Of a stretch of 64,000 bases of DNA, positions 8,406-18,583 are shown one piece after another. Under the pieces are notes generated by a model. That model ran no database searches. It was not told the DNA's origin and worked only from the letters and a program-made list of their open reading frames with translations. Every line of letters begins with the position of its first letter. Positions within the stretch are counted from its first letter, which is position 1. A program made the translations under genes and the position numbers. This DNA comes from Bacillota bacterium (GTDB taxonomy: Bacteria; Bacillota; Clostridia; Christensenellales; UBA3700), in assembly GCA_023396095.1 (NCBI GenBank), contig JAEWXG010000027.1, forward strand, positions 62,001 through 126,000. Reading direction: 5' to 3'.

Positions 8406-10046
8406 TTATTCAACTATCATATCTGATAGCACTCCTCCTGGAGCAACCATTGGATATATTGATTCATCAATATCAATTTTTGCATCTATAATACAAGGAA
8501 AACCTTTTCCATAAACTTTACTTAAAACATCCGCATATCCTTCTTTTGTTTTAACACTAAAACCTTTAATCCCATACGCATCTGCTAATTTTACAAAATC
8601 AGGCGCTCTATCTAAAGTCGTTTGTGAGTACCTTTTTTCATAAAACAACCTTTGCCATTGCCTTACCATTCCTAAAGTTCCATTATTTATAATTATAATT
8701 ATGATAGGTATATTGTAATAACTAATTGTTGCTAGTTCATTACAATTCATTCTAAAACTCCCATCTCCCGCAATTGCAACAACTTGTTTTGAAGGATTTC
8801 CTATAGCGCTTCCAATACTTGCGCCTGTCCCAAAACCCATTGTCCCAAGACCTCCAGAAGTAATTAAACTACGCTTCTCTTTATATTTGAAAAATCTAGC
8901 GGCCCACATCTGATTTTGTCCTACTTCCGTTGTAATAACAATGTTTTCACTTTTTGAGATTTTTTCTAATTCGTTCATTATATAGTATGGTGTTAATCTC
9001 GAAGTTTTATCTATAATTTCAACTTTCGTTGATAAAATTTTATCTAAAAATTCTCTTGATTCTTTTTGATGAATTTTATCAATTAAAATTTTTACAATTT
9101 TTTTAGCATCTCCAATTAGGGCTGCCGTAATATTTATATTTTTGTCAATTTCGGCCGGATCTATATCTATGTGAATTATTTTTTGTTTAGAAAAGTTTTT
9201 AGAATTAGTAGCAACACGATCACTAAATCTAGTTCCAATTGCAATAAGACAATCAGCTTTTGTTATTGCAGTATTTGAAGTAAATGTCCCATGCATCCCT
9301 ATCATTCCTGTAAAATTTTCAAAATAATTATCTACTCCAGCAATTCCCATGAGAGTTACTCCAATAGGAGCATTCAATTTTTGTGATAAAAGCATAACTT
9401 CTTCTCTTGCATCTGAATAAACAACACCGCCACCTGATAAAATCATAATTTTTGAAGATTTTTCGATAATGCTAACAGCTTTATCCATTTGACTATAATC
9501 CTCAACATTTCTAGTTTTATATGAAGTTTCAATATCATTATATTCACATTCTTCAGCTGTCACATTTTTTAAAATATCAATTAAAACTGGACCAGGTCTA
9601 CCATCTTTCGCAATCAAGAATGCTTTGTTTATTGTTTTTTCAAGATCTTCAATATTATCTATTATAAAATTGTGTTTTGTTATCGGCATAGTAATACCAG
9701 CAATATCAACTTCTTGAAAACTATCTTTCCCTAGCAAACTCTTACCTACATTACAGGTTATTATAACTAATGGAATTGAGTCCATAAATGCAGTTGCTAT
9801 TCCAGTAACTAAATTAGTCGCACCTGGCCCAGATGTTGCAAAACAAACTCCAACTTTCCCTGTACTACGCGCATATCCATCTGCAGCGTGTATTGCACCT
9901 TGCTCGTGTGCAGTTAAATAATGCTTAATCTTTGAGTTAGTATATAATGCATCATAAACATTAAGTATCGTCCCACCAGGATAACCAAATATAACATCAA
10001 CGTTATTTTTTTCTAATACTTTTAATATAATTTCTGACCCTTTCAT
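8406..10046 (-). CDS. ilvB: IlvB, acetohydroxyacid synthase catalytic subunit
   Basis: ThDP/FAD enzyme of 546 aa. It condenses two pyruvates, or pyruvate and 2-oxobutyrate, for valine/leucine and isoleucine synthesis. Visible are GYPGGTILNVYDAL with the catalytic Glu at E48 (TAHEQGAIHAADGYARS), the FAD-domain IGTRFSDR, and the ThDP-Mg site GDGSFRMNCNELATIS ending in INN. It is the last gene of the operon. Its regulatory subunit IlvN is the first gene, so the two subunits are separated by eight genes. Its start lies one base after the ilvD stop. Confidence 0.96.
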   Translation of the reverse strand: MKGSEIILKVLEKNNVDVIFGYPGGTILNVYDALYTNSKIKHYLTAHEQGAIHAADGYARSTGKVGVCFATSGPGATNLVTGIATAFMDSIPLVIITCNVGKSLLGKDSFQEVDIAGITMPITKHNFIIDNIEDLEKTINKAFLIAKDGRPGPVLIDILKNVTAEECEYNDIETSYKTRNVEDYSQMDKAVSIIEKSSKIMILSGGGVVYSDAREEVMLLSQKLNAPIGVTLMGIAGVDNYFENFTGMIGMHGTFTSNTAITKADCLIAIGTRFSDRVATNSKNFSKQKIIHIDIDPAEIDKNINITAALIGDAKKIVKILIDKIHQKESREFLDKILSTKVEIIDKTSRLTPYYIMNELEKISKSENIVITTEVGQNQMWAARFFKYKEKRSLITSGGLGTMGFGTGASIGSAIGNPSKQVVAIAGDGSFRMNCNELATISYYNIPIIIIIINNGTLGMVRQWQRLFYEKRYSQTTLDRAPDFVKLADAYGIKGFSVKTKEGYADVLSKVYGKGFPCIIDAKIDIDESIYPMVAPGGVLSDMIVE

Positions 10047-10047
10047 T

Positions 10048-11703
10048 TTACTTTAAAACAGCTCCTTTTGATGCAGGTTGTACAGCTTCAGCATATCTTT
10101 TTAAATAGCCTTCTAACTTCACACTCTTCGCTTTAATATTTTTTGTTCTGTTTTGAATCTCATCGTCTGAAATATCCAAATCAATAGTATATTTTGTCAT
10201 ATCAATTTTAATGATATCATTGTTTTGCACAATTGCTATTGACCCACCATTTGCAGCTTCCGGAGATACATGTCCAATACTAGCTCCTCTTGTTGCACCT
10301 GAAAAACGACCATCAGTAATTAATGCAACATCTTTATCTAATCCCATTCCAGCAATGGTTGCAGTAGGCATTAACATCTCTCTCATTCCAGGGCCTCCCT
10401 TAGGTCCTTCATAACGAATTACGACAATATCACCTTTTTTAATATCACCTTTTTTGATAGCTTTAATTGAATCTTCCTCAGAGTCAAAAACTTTTGCAAC
10501 ACCAACATTTTTCAACATTTTTGGATCAACTGCAGATCTTTTAACAACACATCCTTCTGGCGCTAAATTACCAAATAAAATTGCTAAACCACCTGTTTGA
10601 GAATACGGATTATCTATTCTAATTACATCTTTATCATAAACTTTATAATCCTTAACACTTTCTGCTAAACTCTTTAAATTAACTGTTTTCATATCCCCTT
10701 TCAATAGACCCAACTTATTTAAATGATTTAAAACAGAATATACTCCACCTGCATAATGCAAATCCACCATGTAATGATGTCCTGCAGGAGCTAGGTGACA
10801 ATAGTTTGGTGTTCTCTCGCTAATGCTATTAATTTTATGCAAATCAAAATTTATGCCAACCTCATTTACAATTGCTAGTAAATGTAAAACAGTGTTTGTA
10901 GAACATCCTAAAGCCATATCTAAAGTAAAAGCATTCTCAAAAGATTCTTCCTTCAAAATATCTTTTGGACGTAATCCAGCTTCAACTACTTTTAAAATTT
11001 GTTTACCTGTCATTCTTGCTAATCGTACTCTCTCTGAATACACAGCCGGAATTGTTCCATTCCCAGATAAAGCTAAGCCTAGAACTTCCAATGTACAGTT
11101 CATACTATTTGCGGTAAACATTCCAGAACAAGAACCACATGTTGGACAAGCGTTGTTCTCATATTCAGCTAACTCCTCTTCTGTCATTTTTTTCGCATTA
11201 ACAGCACCGGTTGCCTCAAACATATCAGATAGACTTATTTGCTTTTTGCATACTCGCCCTGGAAGCATAGGCCCACCACTAACTACTATTGTAGGAATGT
11301 TACTTCTAACCGCTCCCATAACCATACCTGGAACAATTTTATCGCAATTAGGAACTAGAACTAAGCCATCAAACGCATGAGCTTTAGCCATAATCTCAAC
11401 AGAATCGGCAATCAATTCTCTACTAACAAGGGAATACTTCATTCCTTCATGCCCCATGGCAATTCCGTCACAAACACCAATACTTGGTACGACAACAGCC
11501 TTGCCTCCGCTCTCTACAATACCTTCTTTAACTGCAGCAACAAGACTATCTAAATGCAAATGTCCTGGAACAATCTCACTTTGCGCACTAATAATACCGA
11601 TAACTGGTTTTTTAAAATCATCATCAACCCAGCCTAAAGCCTTAAACAATGATCTATGAGGAGCTCTATCTATCCCTTTTGTTACATTCTCACTATTTCT
11701 CAT
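10048..11703 (-). CDS. ilvD: IlvD, dihydroxyacid dehydratase
   Basis: Fe-S dehydratase of 551 aa catalysing the third common step of valine and isoleucine synthesis. Cluster and metal ligands are seen in VPNCDKIVPGMVMG, CPTCGSCSGMFTANSMN, and the Cys of LGCSTNTVLHLLAI. The C-terminal RYEGPKGGPGMREML and ITDGRFSGATRG blocks are intact. The start overlaps the ilvE stop by four bases (ATGA). Confidence 0.97.
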   Translation of the reverse strand: MRNSENVTKGIDRAPHRSLFKALGWVDDDFKKPVIGIISAQSEIVPGHLHLDSLVAAVKEGIVESGGKAVVVPSIGVCDGIAMGHEGMKYSLVSRELIADSVEIMAKAHAFDGLVLVPNCDKIVPGMVMGAVRSNIPTIVVSGGPMLPGRVCKKQISLSDMFEATGAVNAKKMTEEELAEYENNACPTCGSCSGMFTANSMNCTLEVLGLALSGNGTIPAVYSERVRLARMTGKQILKVVEAGLRPKDILKEESFENAFTLDMALGCSTNTVLHLLAIVNEVGINFDLHKINSISERTPNYCHLAPAGHHYMVDLHYAGGVYSVLNHLNKLGLLKGDMKTVNLKSLAESVKDYKVYDKDVIRIDNPYSQTGGLAILFGNLAPEGCVVKRSAVDPKMLKNVGVAKVFDSEEDSIKAIKKGDIKKGDIVVIRYEGPKGGPGMREMLMPTATIAGMGLDKDVALITDGRFSGATRGASIGHVSPEAANGGSIAIVQNNDIIKIDMTKYTIDLDISDDEIQNRTKNIKAKSVKLEGYLKRYAEAVQPASKGAVLK

Positions 11704-12575
11704 TTAATTATTTCTCCATTCTCTTCTTTAAGAACATACTTCTTAAATTCACCTAACAACTTCAATGTTAATGCACCAACTTTACCTTGCGCAATTTTTC
11801 TTTTGTCTAGTTCTGTTACAGGAATAAGTTCGGCCGCAGTTCCGGTCAAGAAACATTCATCAGCATTATATACATTAAATAAAGTAAATGGCACTTCGTT
11901 AACTTTTATATTGAGATTTTTTGCAACCTCAATAACTGACCTTCTTGTTATTCCATCCAAAATTCCTAAATAAGTTGGTGGAGTATATAATTCTCCATTT
12001 TTAACAATAAAGATATTGTCTCCAGTACACTCACAAACACAACCATTACCATCTAACATTAATGCTTCTTGATAACCAAATTTTGAAGCTTCAATTTTTG
12101 CCAGTATATTATTTAAATAATTTAATGATTTAATTTGCGGATCTAACATACTAGGTGAATTCCTTCTCTTTGAAGATGTCATCAAGGCTAAACCCTTTTC
12201 ATACATTTCGGCATCATATAATTTTATCTTAGATGCTATACAAAAAAGTGAAGGTGCCGGACAATTACTTGGAGCTAATCCTAAATCCCCCTTTCCTCTT
12301 GTTGCAACCAATCTTATATAAGCATCTTTTAAATCATTCATTTTACAAGTATTAACTACAACTTGCATAACATCGTCTTTACTCATGTTAATTTTTAAAT
12401 CGATAGCATGCATTGCTTCAAAAAAACGATTAATATGTTCTTTTAACTTAAACACCCTACCGTTATATGCTCTAATGCCTTCAAAAACTCCATCACCATA
12501 TAAAACACCGTGATCAAAAACCGAAACACAAGCTTCAGCCTCATCAACAAATTTCCCATTTAAATAAATTAACAT
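11700..12575 (-). CDS. ilvE: IlvE, branched-chain amino acid aminotransferase (class IV)
   Basis: PLP aminotransferase of 291 aa making Val, Leu and Ile from the 2-oxo acids. Fold-type IV marks are VFDHGVLYGDGVFEGIRAYNGRVF (20-43), the PLP lysine region QIKSLNYLNNILAK, EALMLDGNGCVCECTGDNIFIV and LTGTAAELIPV. The length and the YGDGVFEGIR block fit the archaeal/clostridial BCAT subgroup. D-amino acid aminotransferase is a relative, but the operon context decides for IlvE. Confidence 0.94.
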   Translation of the reverse strand: MLIYLNGKFVDEAEACVSVFDHGVLYGDGVFEGIRAYNGRVFKLKEHINRFFEAMHAIDLKINMSKDDVMQVVVNTCKMNDLKDAYIRLVATRGKGDLGLAPSNCPAPSLFCIASKIKLYDAEMYEKGLALMTSSKRRNSPSMLDPQIKSLNYLNNILAKIEASKFGYQEALMLDGNGCVCECTGDNIFIVKNGELYTPPTYLGILDGITRRSVIEVAKNLNIKVNEVPFTLFNVYNADECFLTGTAAELIPVTELDKRKIAQGKVGALTLKLLGEFKKYVLKEENGEIIK

Positions 12576-12592
12576 AATTTTTTAGCCCCCTT

Positions 12593-13657
12593 TTACAAAT
12601 TAGCTACAACTAAATCTCCCATCTCTGTTGTTGATACAATTTTTTCACATTTTTTTGCGATATCTGCTGTTCTGTATCCAGCCTTTAATACTTTATCAAC
12701 AGCTTGTTCTATCATTTTACTTTCTTTTTCTAACCCCAAAGAATATTTTAACATCATTGAAACTGACAATATTGTTGCAAGTGGATTAGCAATATTTTTA
12801 CCTGCAATATCTGGCGCACTTCCATGAACAGGCTCATACATTCCTAATTTTGTGCTACCGATAGATGCCGAAGCAAGCATACCGATTGATCCCGTTAACA
12901 TACTAGCTTCATCTGATAGAATGTCACCAAACATATTATTTGTCACGATAACGTCAAATTGTTTTGGATTTTTAATTAGTTGCATTGAACAATTATCAAC
13001 ATAAAGATAATCAACAATTACATCCTTATATTGACCTTCAACTTCTTTTACAACTTCTCTCCATAATCTTGATGTTTCCAAAATATTTGCTTTATCTACA
13101 ACAGTTAAATGCTTATTTCTAAGTTGAGCCGTTTGAAAACCAACATGCAACACTCTTCTTATTTCTTCTCTTGAATAAAACATTGTATCGTATGCGCTGG
13201 TGTTATTCTCGTCCCTACCTCGTTTTCCAAAATATATACCGCTTGTTAGCTCACGAACAATCATGATATCTAATTTATCTCCAACAATTTCTTGCTTTAA
13301 TGGACAAGCGTCTTTTAATTCCGAATGGAGTACAGCAGGACGTAAATTGGCAAATAACCCTAACTCGCCACGCAATCCCAAAAGAGCTTTTTCTGGTCTT
13401 GAATTGCCGTCTAAATGATCCCATTTAGGCCCACCAACAGCACCTAGAATTACTGCATCCGCTTTCTTCGCTGCTTCAACTGTATCTTTTGGTAATGGAC
13501 AACCATGATTATCAATTGCTACACCTCCAGCATCTTTATATTCATAAACAAATTTATTATTGGTTAACTCTCCAACTTTGTTTAAAACTTTAAGTCCTTC
13601 ATTTACTACATCTGGACCAATTCCATCACCTTTTATTACAACAATTTTAAATTCCAT
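12593..13657 (-). CDS. leuB: LeuB, 3-isopropylmalate dehydrogenase
   Basis: NAD-dependent beta-decarboxylating dehydrogenase of 354 aa. Features are GDGIGPDVVNEGLKVL, AVGGPKWDH, LRGELGLFANLRP, RELTSGIYFGKRG (the Arg and Tyr of the active site), NMFGDILSDEASML with metal-binding Asp residues, and the NAD motif EPVHGSAPDIAGKNIANP. In this operon it probably serves both leucine synthesis and the citramalate branch (3-methylmalate to 2-oxobutyrate). The second role is inference from cimA. Confidence 0.96.
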   Translation of the reverse strand: MEFKIVVIKGDGIGPDVVNEGLKVLNKVGELTNNKFVYEYKDAGGVAIDNHGCPLPKDTVEAAKKADAVILGAVGGPKWDHLDGNSRPEKALLGLRGELGLFANLRPAVLHSELKDACPLKQEIVGDKLDIMIVRELTSGIYFGKRGRDENNTSAYDTMFYSREEIRRVLHVGFQTAQLRNKHLTVVDKANILETSRLWREVVKEVEGQYKDVIVDYLYVDNCSMQLIKNPKQFDVIVTNNMFGDILSDEASMLTGSIGMLASASIGSTKLGMYEPVHGSAPDIAGKNIANPLATILSVSMMLKYSLGLEKESKMIEQAVDKVLKAGYRTADIAKKCEKIVSTTEMGDLVVANL

Positions 13658-13658
13658 A

Positions 13659-14153
13659 CTAAATACTTCCTTTCTTGTTTACTTTTTGAATTAATCCACC
13701 ACTCTGAATTAAATCTTGCATAAATGCTGGATATTTATTTACTTTAAAAGTATGCCCACTTGTTTCATTTACAATTACGCCGTTATCAAAATCAATACTT
13801 ACAATATCTCCTTTTTTAATATCCTGACTTGCTTCTTTAGATTCAATAATAGGAAGTCCTATATTGATCGCATTCCTAAAGAAGATTCTTGCAAAGCTTG
13901 CAGCAATTACACAAGAAATACCAGCTGCCTTAATGGAAATTGGAGCATGTTCTCTTGAAGAACCACACCCAAAATTATTATTAGTTACCATAATATCTCC
14001 GCTTTTTACTTCTTTAACAAAATTTAAATCAATATCTTCCATGCAATGTACAGCCAATTCTTTTGGATCTGAAGTATTCAAATATCTTGCTGGAATAATT
14101 ACATCCGTATCAACATTATCACCATAAACAAACGCTTTACCTTTTGCTTTCAT
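13659..14153 (-). CDS. leuD: LeuD, isopropylmalate isomerase small subunit
   Basis: Small swivelling-domain subunit, 164 aa from the chosen start (KAKGKAFVYGDNVDTDVIIPARYLN). The substrate-specificity loop YLNTSD and NNFGCGSSREHAPISIKAAG are typical of LeuD/HacB-type small subunits. I used the ATG at 14153 because AAGGAG lies nine bases before it. An upstream ATG at 14222 would add 23 residues overlapping leuC with no homology. Its partner LeuC ends 14 bases upstream. Confidence 0.95.
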   Translation of the reverse strand: MKAKGKAFVYGDNVDTDVIIPARYLNTSDPKELAVHCMEDIDLNFVKEVKSGDIMVTNNNFGCGSSREHAPISIKAAGISCVIAASFARIFFRNAINIGLPIIESKEASQDIKKGDIVSIDFDNGVIVNETSGHTFKVNKYPAFMQDLIQSGGLIQKVNKKGSI

Positions 14154-14166
14154 TTTCTTTTTCTCC

Positions 14167-15429
14167 TTATTTAAGTAATTCAGGGTTATAAATTTTTCCC
14201 ATAATAGCACTTGCTGCGGCAACTGCTGGACTTGCTAAATATACTTCAGAAGTTGTATCTCCCATTCTTCCTATAAAGTTTCTATTTGTTGTAGAAACCG
14301 CTCTCTCTTTTTCTGCCAAAATACCCATATGACCTCCTAAACATGGTCCACAAGTAGGCATTGTGAAGACACAGCCAGAATTAATAAATATTTCAGCTAA
14401 ACCTTCTTTCATCGCTTGTAAATAAATTTTTTGGCTACCAGGAATTACTAGTACTCTTATTCCTTTTTTAACATGTCTCCCTTTCAATATGCTAGCAGCC
14501 ATCCTTAAATCTTCCATTCTTCCATTTGTACAAGATCCAATAACAACTTGATCAATTTCAACTTCACCTACATTATCAATTGTTTTAGTATTTGATGGCA
14601 AATGAGGAAATGCTACAGTAGGTCTAATTTTTGATAAATCAATGTCATAAACTTCATCATACTCTGCATCATCATCAGCTTTATACGCCTTCCATGTTTT
14701 TGTTGAATGCTCTTTCATATATGCCTCTGTTAATTCATCAACCTCAAAGATACCATTTTTTGCTCCAGCTTCAATGGCCATATTAGCAATTGTGAATCTA
14801 TCATCCATAGTTAAATTTTTAATGCCAGGACCTACAAATTCCATACTCTTATACAATGCACCATCTACGCCAATTTGTCCGATAATATGTAAAATAACAT
14901 CTTTACCACAAACATACTTGTTCATTTTCCCAAAAACATTAAACTTAATCGCACTAGGAACTCTGAACCAAGCTTGTCCAGTTCTCATTCCAACTGCCAT
15001 ATCAGTGCTCCCTACACCTGTAGAAAATGCACCTAGAGCTCCGTATGTACAAGTATGCGAGTCAGCACCTATTACAACTTCCCCACCAACTACAAGTCCT
15101 TTTTCTGGCAAAATTACATGTTCAATACCAACTTCTCCGATTTCAAAATAATTGCTAATGCATTTTTCACAAGCAAATTCTCTTACTTTTTTACATTGAT
15201 TTGCCGCTTTAATATCCTTATTTGGAGTAAAGTGATCTGGAACAATTGCAATTTTATTTTTATCAAAAACATCTTGATTTTCAAACTTTTTAAATTCATT
15301 AATTGCAACTGGAGTTGTAACATCATTTCCTAATACTAAATCCAATTTTACTGTAATAAAATCCCCAGCAGATACTATATCTTGACCAGCGTGTGCTGCT
15401 AGAATTTTTTGCGTCATCGTCATTCCCAT
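14167..15429 (-). CDS. leuC: LeuC, isopropylmalate isomerase large subunit (LeuC2/HacA type)
   Basis: Aconitase-family 4Fe-4S subunit of 420 aa. Cluster cysteines are in VIGSCTNGRMEDL and PTCGPCLGGHMGIL. GADSHTCTYGALGAFSTGVGSTDMA is the substrate-site segment. The compact length and the LGNDVTTPVAI start region match the archaeal/clostridial LeuC2 type rather than the longer enterobacterial LeuC. This type is often able to act on citramalate, which fits the neighbouring cimA. Confidence 0.95.
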   Translation of the reverse strand: MGMTMTQKILAAHAGQDIVSAGDFITVKLDLVLGNDVTTPVAINEFKKFENQDVFDKNKIAIVPDHFTPNKDIKAANQCKKVREFACEKCISNYFEIGEVGIEHVILPEKGLVVGGEVVIGADSHTCTYGALGAFSTGVGSTDMAVGMRTGQAWFRVPSAIKFNVFGKMNKYVCGKDVILHIIGQIGVDGALYKSMEFVGPGIKNLTMDDRFTIANMAIEAGAKNGIFEVDELTEAYMKEHSTKTWKAYKADDDAEYDEVYDIDLSKIRPTVAFPHLPSNTKTIDNVGEVEIDQVVIGSCTNGRMEDLRMAASILKGRHVKKGIRVLVIPGSQKIYLQAMKEGLAEIFINSGCVFTMPTCGPCLGGHMGILAEKERAVSTTNRNFIGRMGDTTSEVYLASPAVAAASAIMGKIYNPELLK

Positions 15430-15461
15430 ATTTATTTCTCCTATTTAAATTTTATTGTATT

Positions 15462-17054
15462 TTAAGCCTTTGAATCTAACAATAGCTTGTATTCTAAGGC
15501 GTCAACAAGTGCTAATAAGCTTGCTTCAATAATGTCTTCTGAAACTCCAACCGTTGTAATAATGTTTGATGAATCTCTTGATTCAATGATAACTCTCGTT
15601 ACAGCTGAAGATGCTCTCTTACTATCCAAAATTCTTACTTTAAAATCCGTTAATTGAAATTGAATTAATGAGGGATAAAATTTTTCAAGCGCTTTTCTTA
15701 AAGCTTTATCAAATGCGTTAACCGGTCCTTTACCCTCAGCAACGCTAATTTCTTCTTCCCCATTAACTTCTACTTTAACCACCGCACTTGCAGGGGTTGG
15801 TTCAAATCCGGTTCTAAATTCTTGCTCTGTCATAGTCCTGAATATTTTAATATCAAAAAATGGCTTATATAAACCTAATTCTTTCATAATCAATAGGTCT
15901 AAACTTGCTTCTGCAGCTTCATATTGATAACCATTTTTTTCCATTTCTTTAATTCTCTTAACAACTTTTTCTGTCCTAGGATCCTCTTTTTCAATAACTG
16001 GATATAACTTTTGAATTCTTTTAACTATCGAACTTCTACCTGCTACTTCACTTGTTAAAAATTTTCTCTCATTTCCAATTAATGATGGATCTACATGTTC
16101 AAAACTTTTACTTAATTTATTAACGCCATCAATATGCATGCCAGCTTTATGAGCAAATGCACTTTGCCCAACATACGGCATATTTTGTGCAAGTCTAATA
16201 TTGGATATTTCAGCAACTTGTTTGCAAGTTCTCGTTAATAGAGTTAATTTCTCTTTTCCGATGCCTGTATATTGCTGTTTTAATTCTAAGTTAGCTATTA
16301 TTGTAGATAAATTAGCATTTCCAGAACGTTCTCCAAACCCTAATAATGTCCCTTGCACAAAATCACATCCACACTCAACACTCATAATAGATTCAGCAAC
16401 TGCTAAACCTGTATCATTATGCAAATGCACACCAAGCGATCCTTTAATTTGTTTTCTAACATCTTTTACAATATCAATTAATTCAAACGGTAAGCATCCA
16501 CCATTCGTATCGCATAATGTAATATTATATGCCCCTGCTTCTTTTGCAGTTTTTATAGTTTCTAAAGCAAAACTTTTATCTGACTTATATCCATCAAAAA
16601 AATGCTCAGCATCATAGATTACTTTCTTCCCATTTTTTGTTAAATATGAAATCGTATCCTTAATCATATTTAAATTTTCTTCTCTAGTAACTTTTAAAAT
16701 TTTATCAATGTGTAGATCCCAAGATTTACCAAAGATACTAACATATTCAGTCCCACTATCTAATAAAGCCTTAATATTTAAATCTTCTTCAACCGCCATT
16801 CCTTTTCTTCTTGTTGAGCCAAAAGCGACTATCTTAGAATTTTCAAATTTTAATTCTTTTAACTTAGCAAAAAATTCTGCATCTTTTGGATTAGAAAAAG
16901 GATTGCCTGCTTCAATAAAATGCATGCCAAGCTGATCTAACGCTTTTGTAATATTTAGTTTATCTTGAACAGAAAATGAGATTCCTTCCGCTTGTGCTCC
17001 ATCTCTTAATGTGGAATCTAAATATACTACATTACTTCCCATTGTTTTCACCAT
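15462..17054 (-). CDS. cimA: CimA, (R)-citramalate synthase
   Basis: Homologue of isopropylmalate synthase, 530 aa, predicted to condense pyruvate and acetyl-CoA to citramalate, giving 2-oxobutyrate without threonine. DSTLRDGAQAEGISFSVQDKL replaces the TTLRDGEQSPG of true LeuA. LGVHLHNDTGLAVAES carries the metal-binding HxH. A LeuA-type allosteric dimer domain fills about 395-525. A separate, standard leuA precedes it, which supports the CimA call. The first ATG (17054) overlaps leuA by 23 bases; a second in-frame ATG at 17042 with GGTGA before it is an alternative. Confidence 0.9.
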   Translation of the reverse strand: MVKTMGSNVVYLDSTLRDGAQAEGISFSVQDKLNITKALDQLGMHFIEAGNPFSNPKDAEFFAKLKELKFENSKIVAFGSTRRKGMAVEEDLNIKALLDSGTEYVSIFGKSWDLHIDKILKVTREENLNMIKDTISYLTKNGKKVIYDAEHFFDGYKSDKSFALETIKTAKEAGAYNITLCDTNGGCLPFELIDIVKDVRKQIKGSLGVHLHNDTGLAVAESIMSVECGCDFVQGTLLGFGERSGNANLSTIIANLELKQQYTGIGKEKLTLLTRTCKQVAEISNIRLAQNMPYVGQSAFAHKAGMHIDGVNKLSKSFEHVDPSLIGNERKFLTSEVAGRSSIVKRIQKLYPVIEKEDPRTEKVVKRIKEMEKNGYQYEAAEASLDLLIMKELGLYKPFFDIKIFRTMTEQEFRTGFEPTPASAVVKVEVNGEEEISVAEGKGPVNAFDKALRKALEKFYPSLIQFQLTDFKVRILDSKRASSAVTRVIIESRDSSNIITTVGVSEDIIEASLLALVDALEYKLLLDSKA

Positions 17055-18573
17055 TTAATATTTTATTATCGTAAATCATATTATTGATTGCTGCTAAATA
17101 TGCTTTAATAGCTGACTCGATGATATCAAGTGCAACAGCGTGACCATTGTATGTCTTACCACCATCTCTTATTTTTACAGTAACGTATCCTTGCGAATCA
17201 GTTCCGCTTGAAATTGACGATATATTAAAATCAACTAAATCAAATTCTTTTTCTAATAATAAATTAATTGCTTTATATGCAGCATCAATAGGTCCCAAAC
17301 TAGAAATTGCTACCCCTTCTTTCATCTGGCCTTCACTTGTTTGAATCTTAATTGTTGAAGTATTTGTAATACTATTACTAGAAGTATTTAAGTAATAGAT
17401 AAGTTTATATTCTTCTGGTATTTCAAATTGTTTATTGTGCACTAATAATTCTAAATCATGATCCGTAACAGTTTTTTTAGCATCAGCTAAATGCTTAAAC
17501 TCTTCAAAGATTTTATTTACTTCATCATCTTTTAATGTAATACCCAATTCTTTATATCTTTCGATTAACGCATGTTTGCCAGAATGTTTTCCTAAAACGA
17601 TTTTGTTCTTTGGAATACCAATATCTTGAGGAGACATGATTTCATAAGTTGCCCTATTTGCTAAAACTCCATGTTGATGAACGCCTGATTCATGCGCAAA
17701 AGCATTATCTCCAATAACCGCTTTATTAGGTTGTGTTTTGATGCCTGTAATTTTAGACAATAATTTACTGGTTGCGTAAATCTCTTGCGTTTTAATATTA
17801 GTATAAGCGTTATAATAATCAGCTCTTGTCTTTAAATTCATAACAATTTCTTCAAGTGCTGCATTCCCTGCTCTTTCTCCAATCCCATTAATTGTACACT
17901 CTACTTGATTTGCTCCAACTTCGATCGCTGCCAATGAATTTGCAACTCCCAACCCCAAGTCATTATGGCAATGAACAGATAAACAAATTTTATCGATATT
18001 CTTTACGTTGTTTTTTAAGTAAGTTACTAATTTAGCCATTTCAATAGGAGATGTGTAGCCAACTGTATCTGGAATATTTACAACCTTTGCTCCAGCCTCA
18101 ATTACTCTTTCTACGACTTTTGCTAAGAACTCCCAATCACTTCTTGTTGCATCTTCTGCAGAAAATTCTACATTATCACAAAGTGACACAGCATATTTTA
18201 CTTGCTCGTAACTAGTTTTTAAAACCTGTTCACGCGTCATTTTTAATTTATATTCCATATGAATATCTGACGTTGCAAGAAACACGTGAATCCTTGGTTT
18301 TACTGCATCTTTAACTGCTTCATAAGCTGCATCAATATCTTCTTTTTTAGCTCTCGCTAATGAAGCTACTTCAGCGTGCTTTACAACTCTAGCAATTTCT
18401 TTTACAGATGTGAAATCACCAGGTGAGGCAATAGCAAAACCAGCTTCAATAACATCAACATTTAATGCATCAAGCTGTTTTGCCATCTCCAACTTTTCAC
18501 TCATATTCATACTACAACCAGGCGATTGTTCTCCATCTCTTAATGTAGTATCAAATATTTTAACCTCTTTCAT
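17032..18573 (-). CDS. leuA: LeuA, 2-isopropylmalate synthase
   Basis: First committed enzyme of leucine synthesis, 513 aa with the full regulatory domain. The catalytic TIM barrel begins FDTTLRDGEQSPGCSMN. The metal and acetyl-CoA sites are in LSVHCHNDLGLGVANS and CTINGIGERAGNAALEE, and ESGVHQHGVL lies in the linker region. Residues from about 395 form the leucine-binding dimer domain, with SSISSGTDSQGYVTVKI. It starts ten bases after ilvC and overlaps cimA. Confidence 0.96.
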   Translation of the reverse strand: MKEVKIFDTTLRDGEQSPGCSMNMSEKLEMAKQLDALNVDVIEAGFAIASPGDFTSVKEIARVVKHAEVASLARAKKEDIDAAYEAVKDAVKPRIHVFLATSDIHMEYKLKMTREQVLKTSYEQVKYAVSLCDNVEFSAEDATRSDWEFLAKVVERVIEAGAKVVNIPDTVGYTSPIEMAKLVTYLKNNVKNIDKICLSVHCHNDLGLGVANSLAAIEVGANQVECTINGIGERAGNAALEEIVMNLKTRADYYNAYTNIKTQEIYATSKLLSKITGIKTQPNKAVIGDNAFAHESGVHQHGVLANRATYEIMSPQDIGIPKNKIVLGKHSGKHALIERYKELGITLKDDEVNKIFEEFKHLADAKKTVTDHDLELLVHNKQFEIPEEYKLIYYLNTSSNSITNTSTIKIQTSEGQMKEGVAISSLGPIDAAYKAINLLLEKEFDLVDFNISSISSGTDSQGYVTVKIRDGGKTYNGHAVALDIIESAIKAYLAAINNMIYDNKILNGENNGK

Positions 18574-18583
18574 AAATCACCAA

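Noticed and set aside
10823..11380. 185-codon plus-strand ORF inside ilvD
   Set aside because: It is the antisense shadow of a perfectly conserved ilvD. It has no RBS and no recognisable protein. Other plus-strand ORFs within his, ilv, pcrA and dnaK genes were rejected for the same reason.
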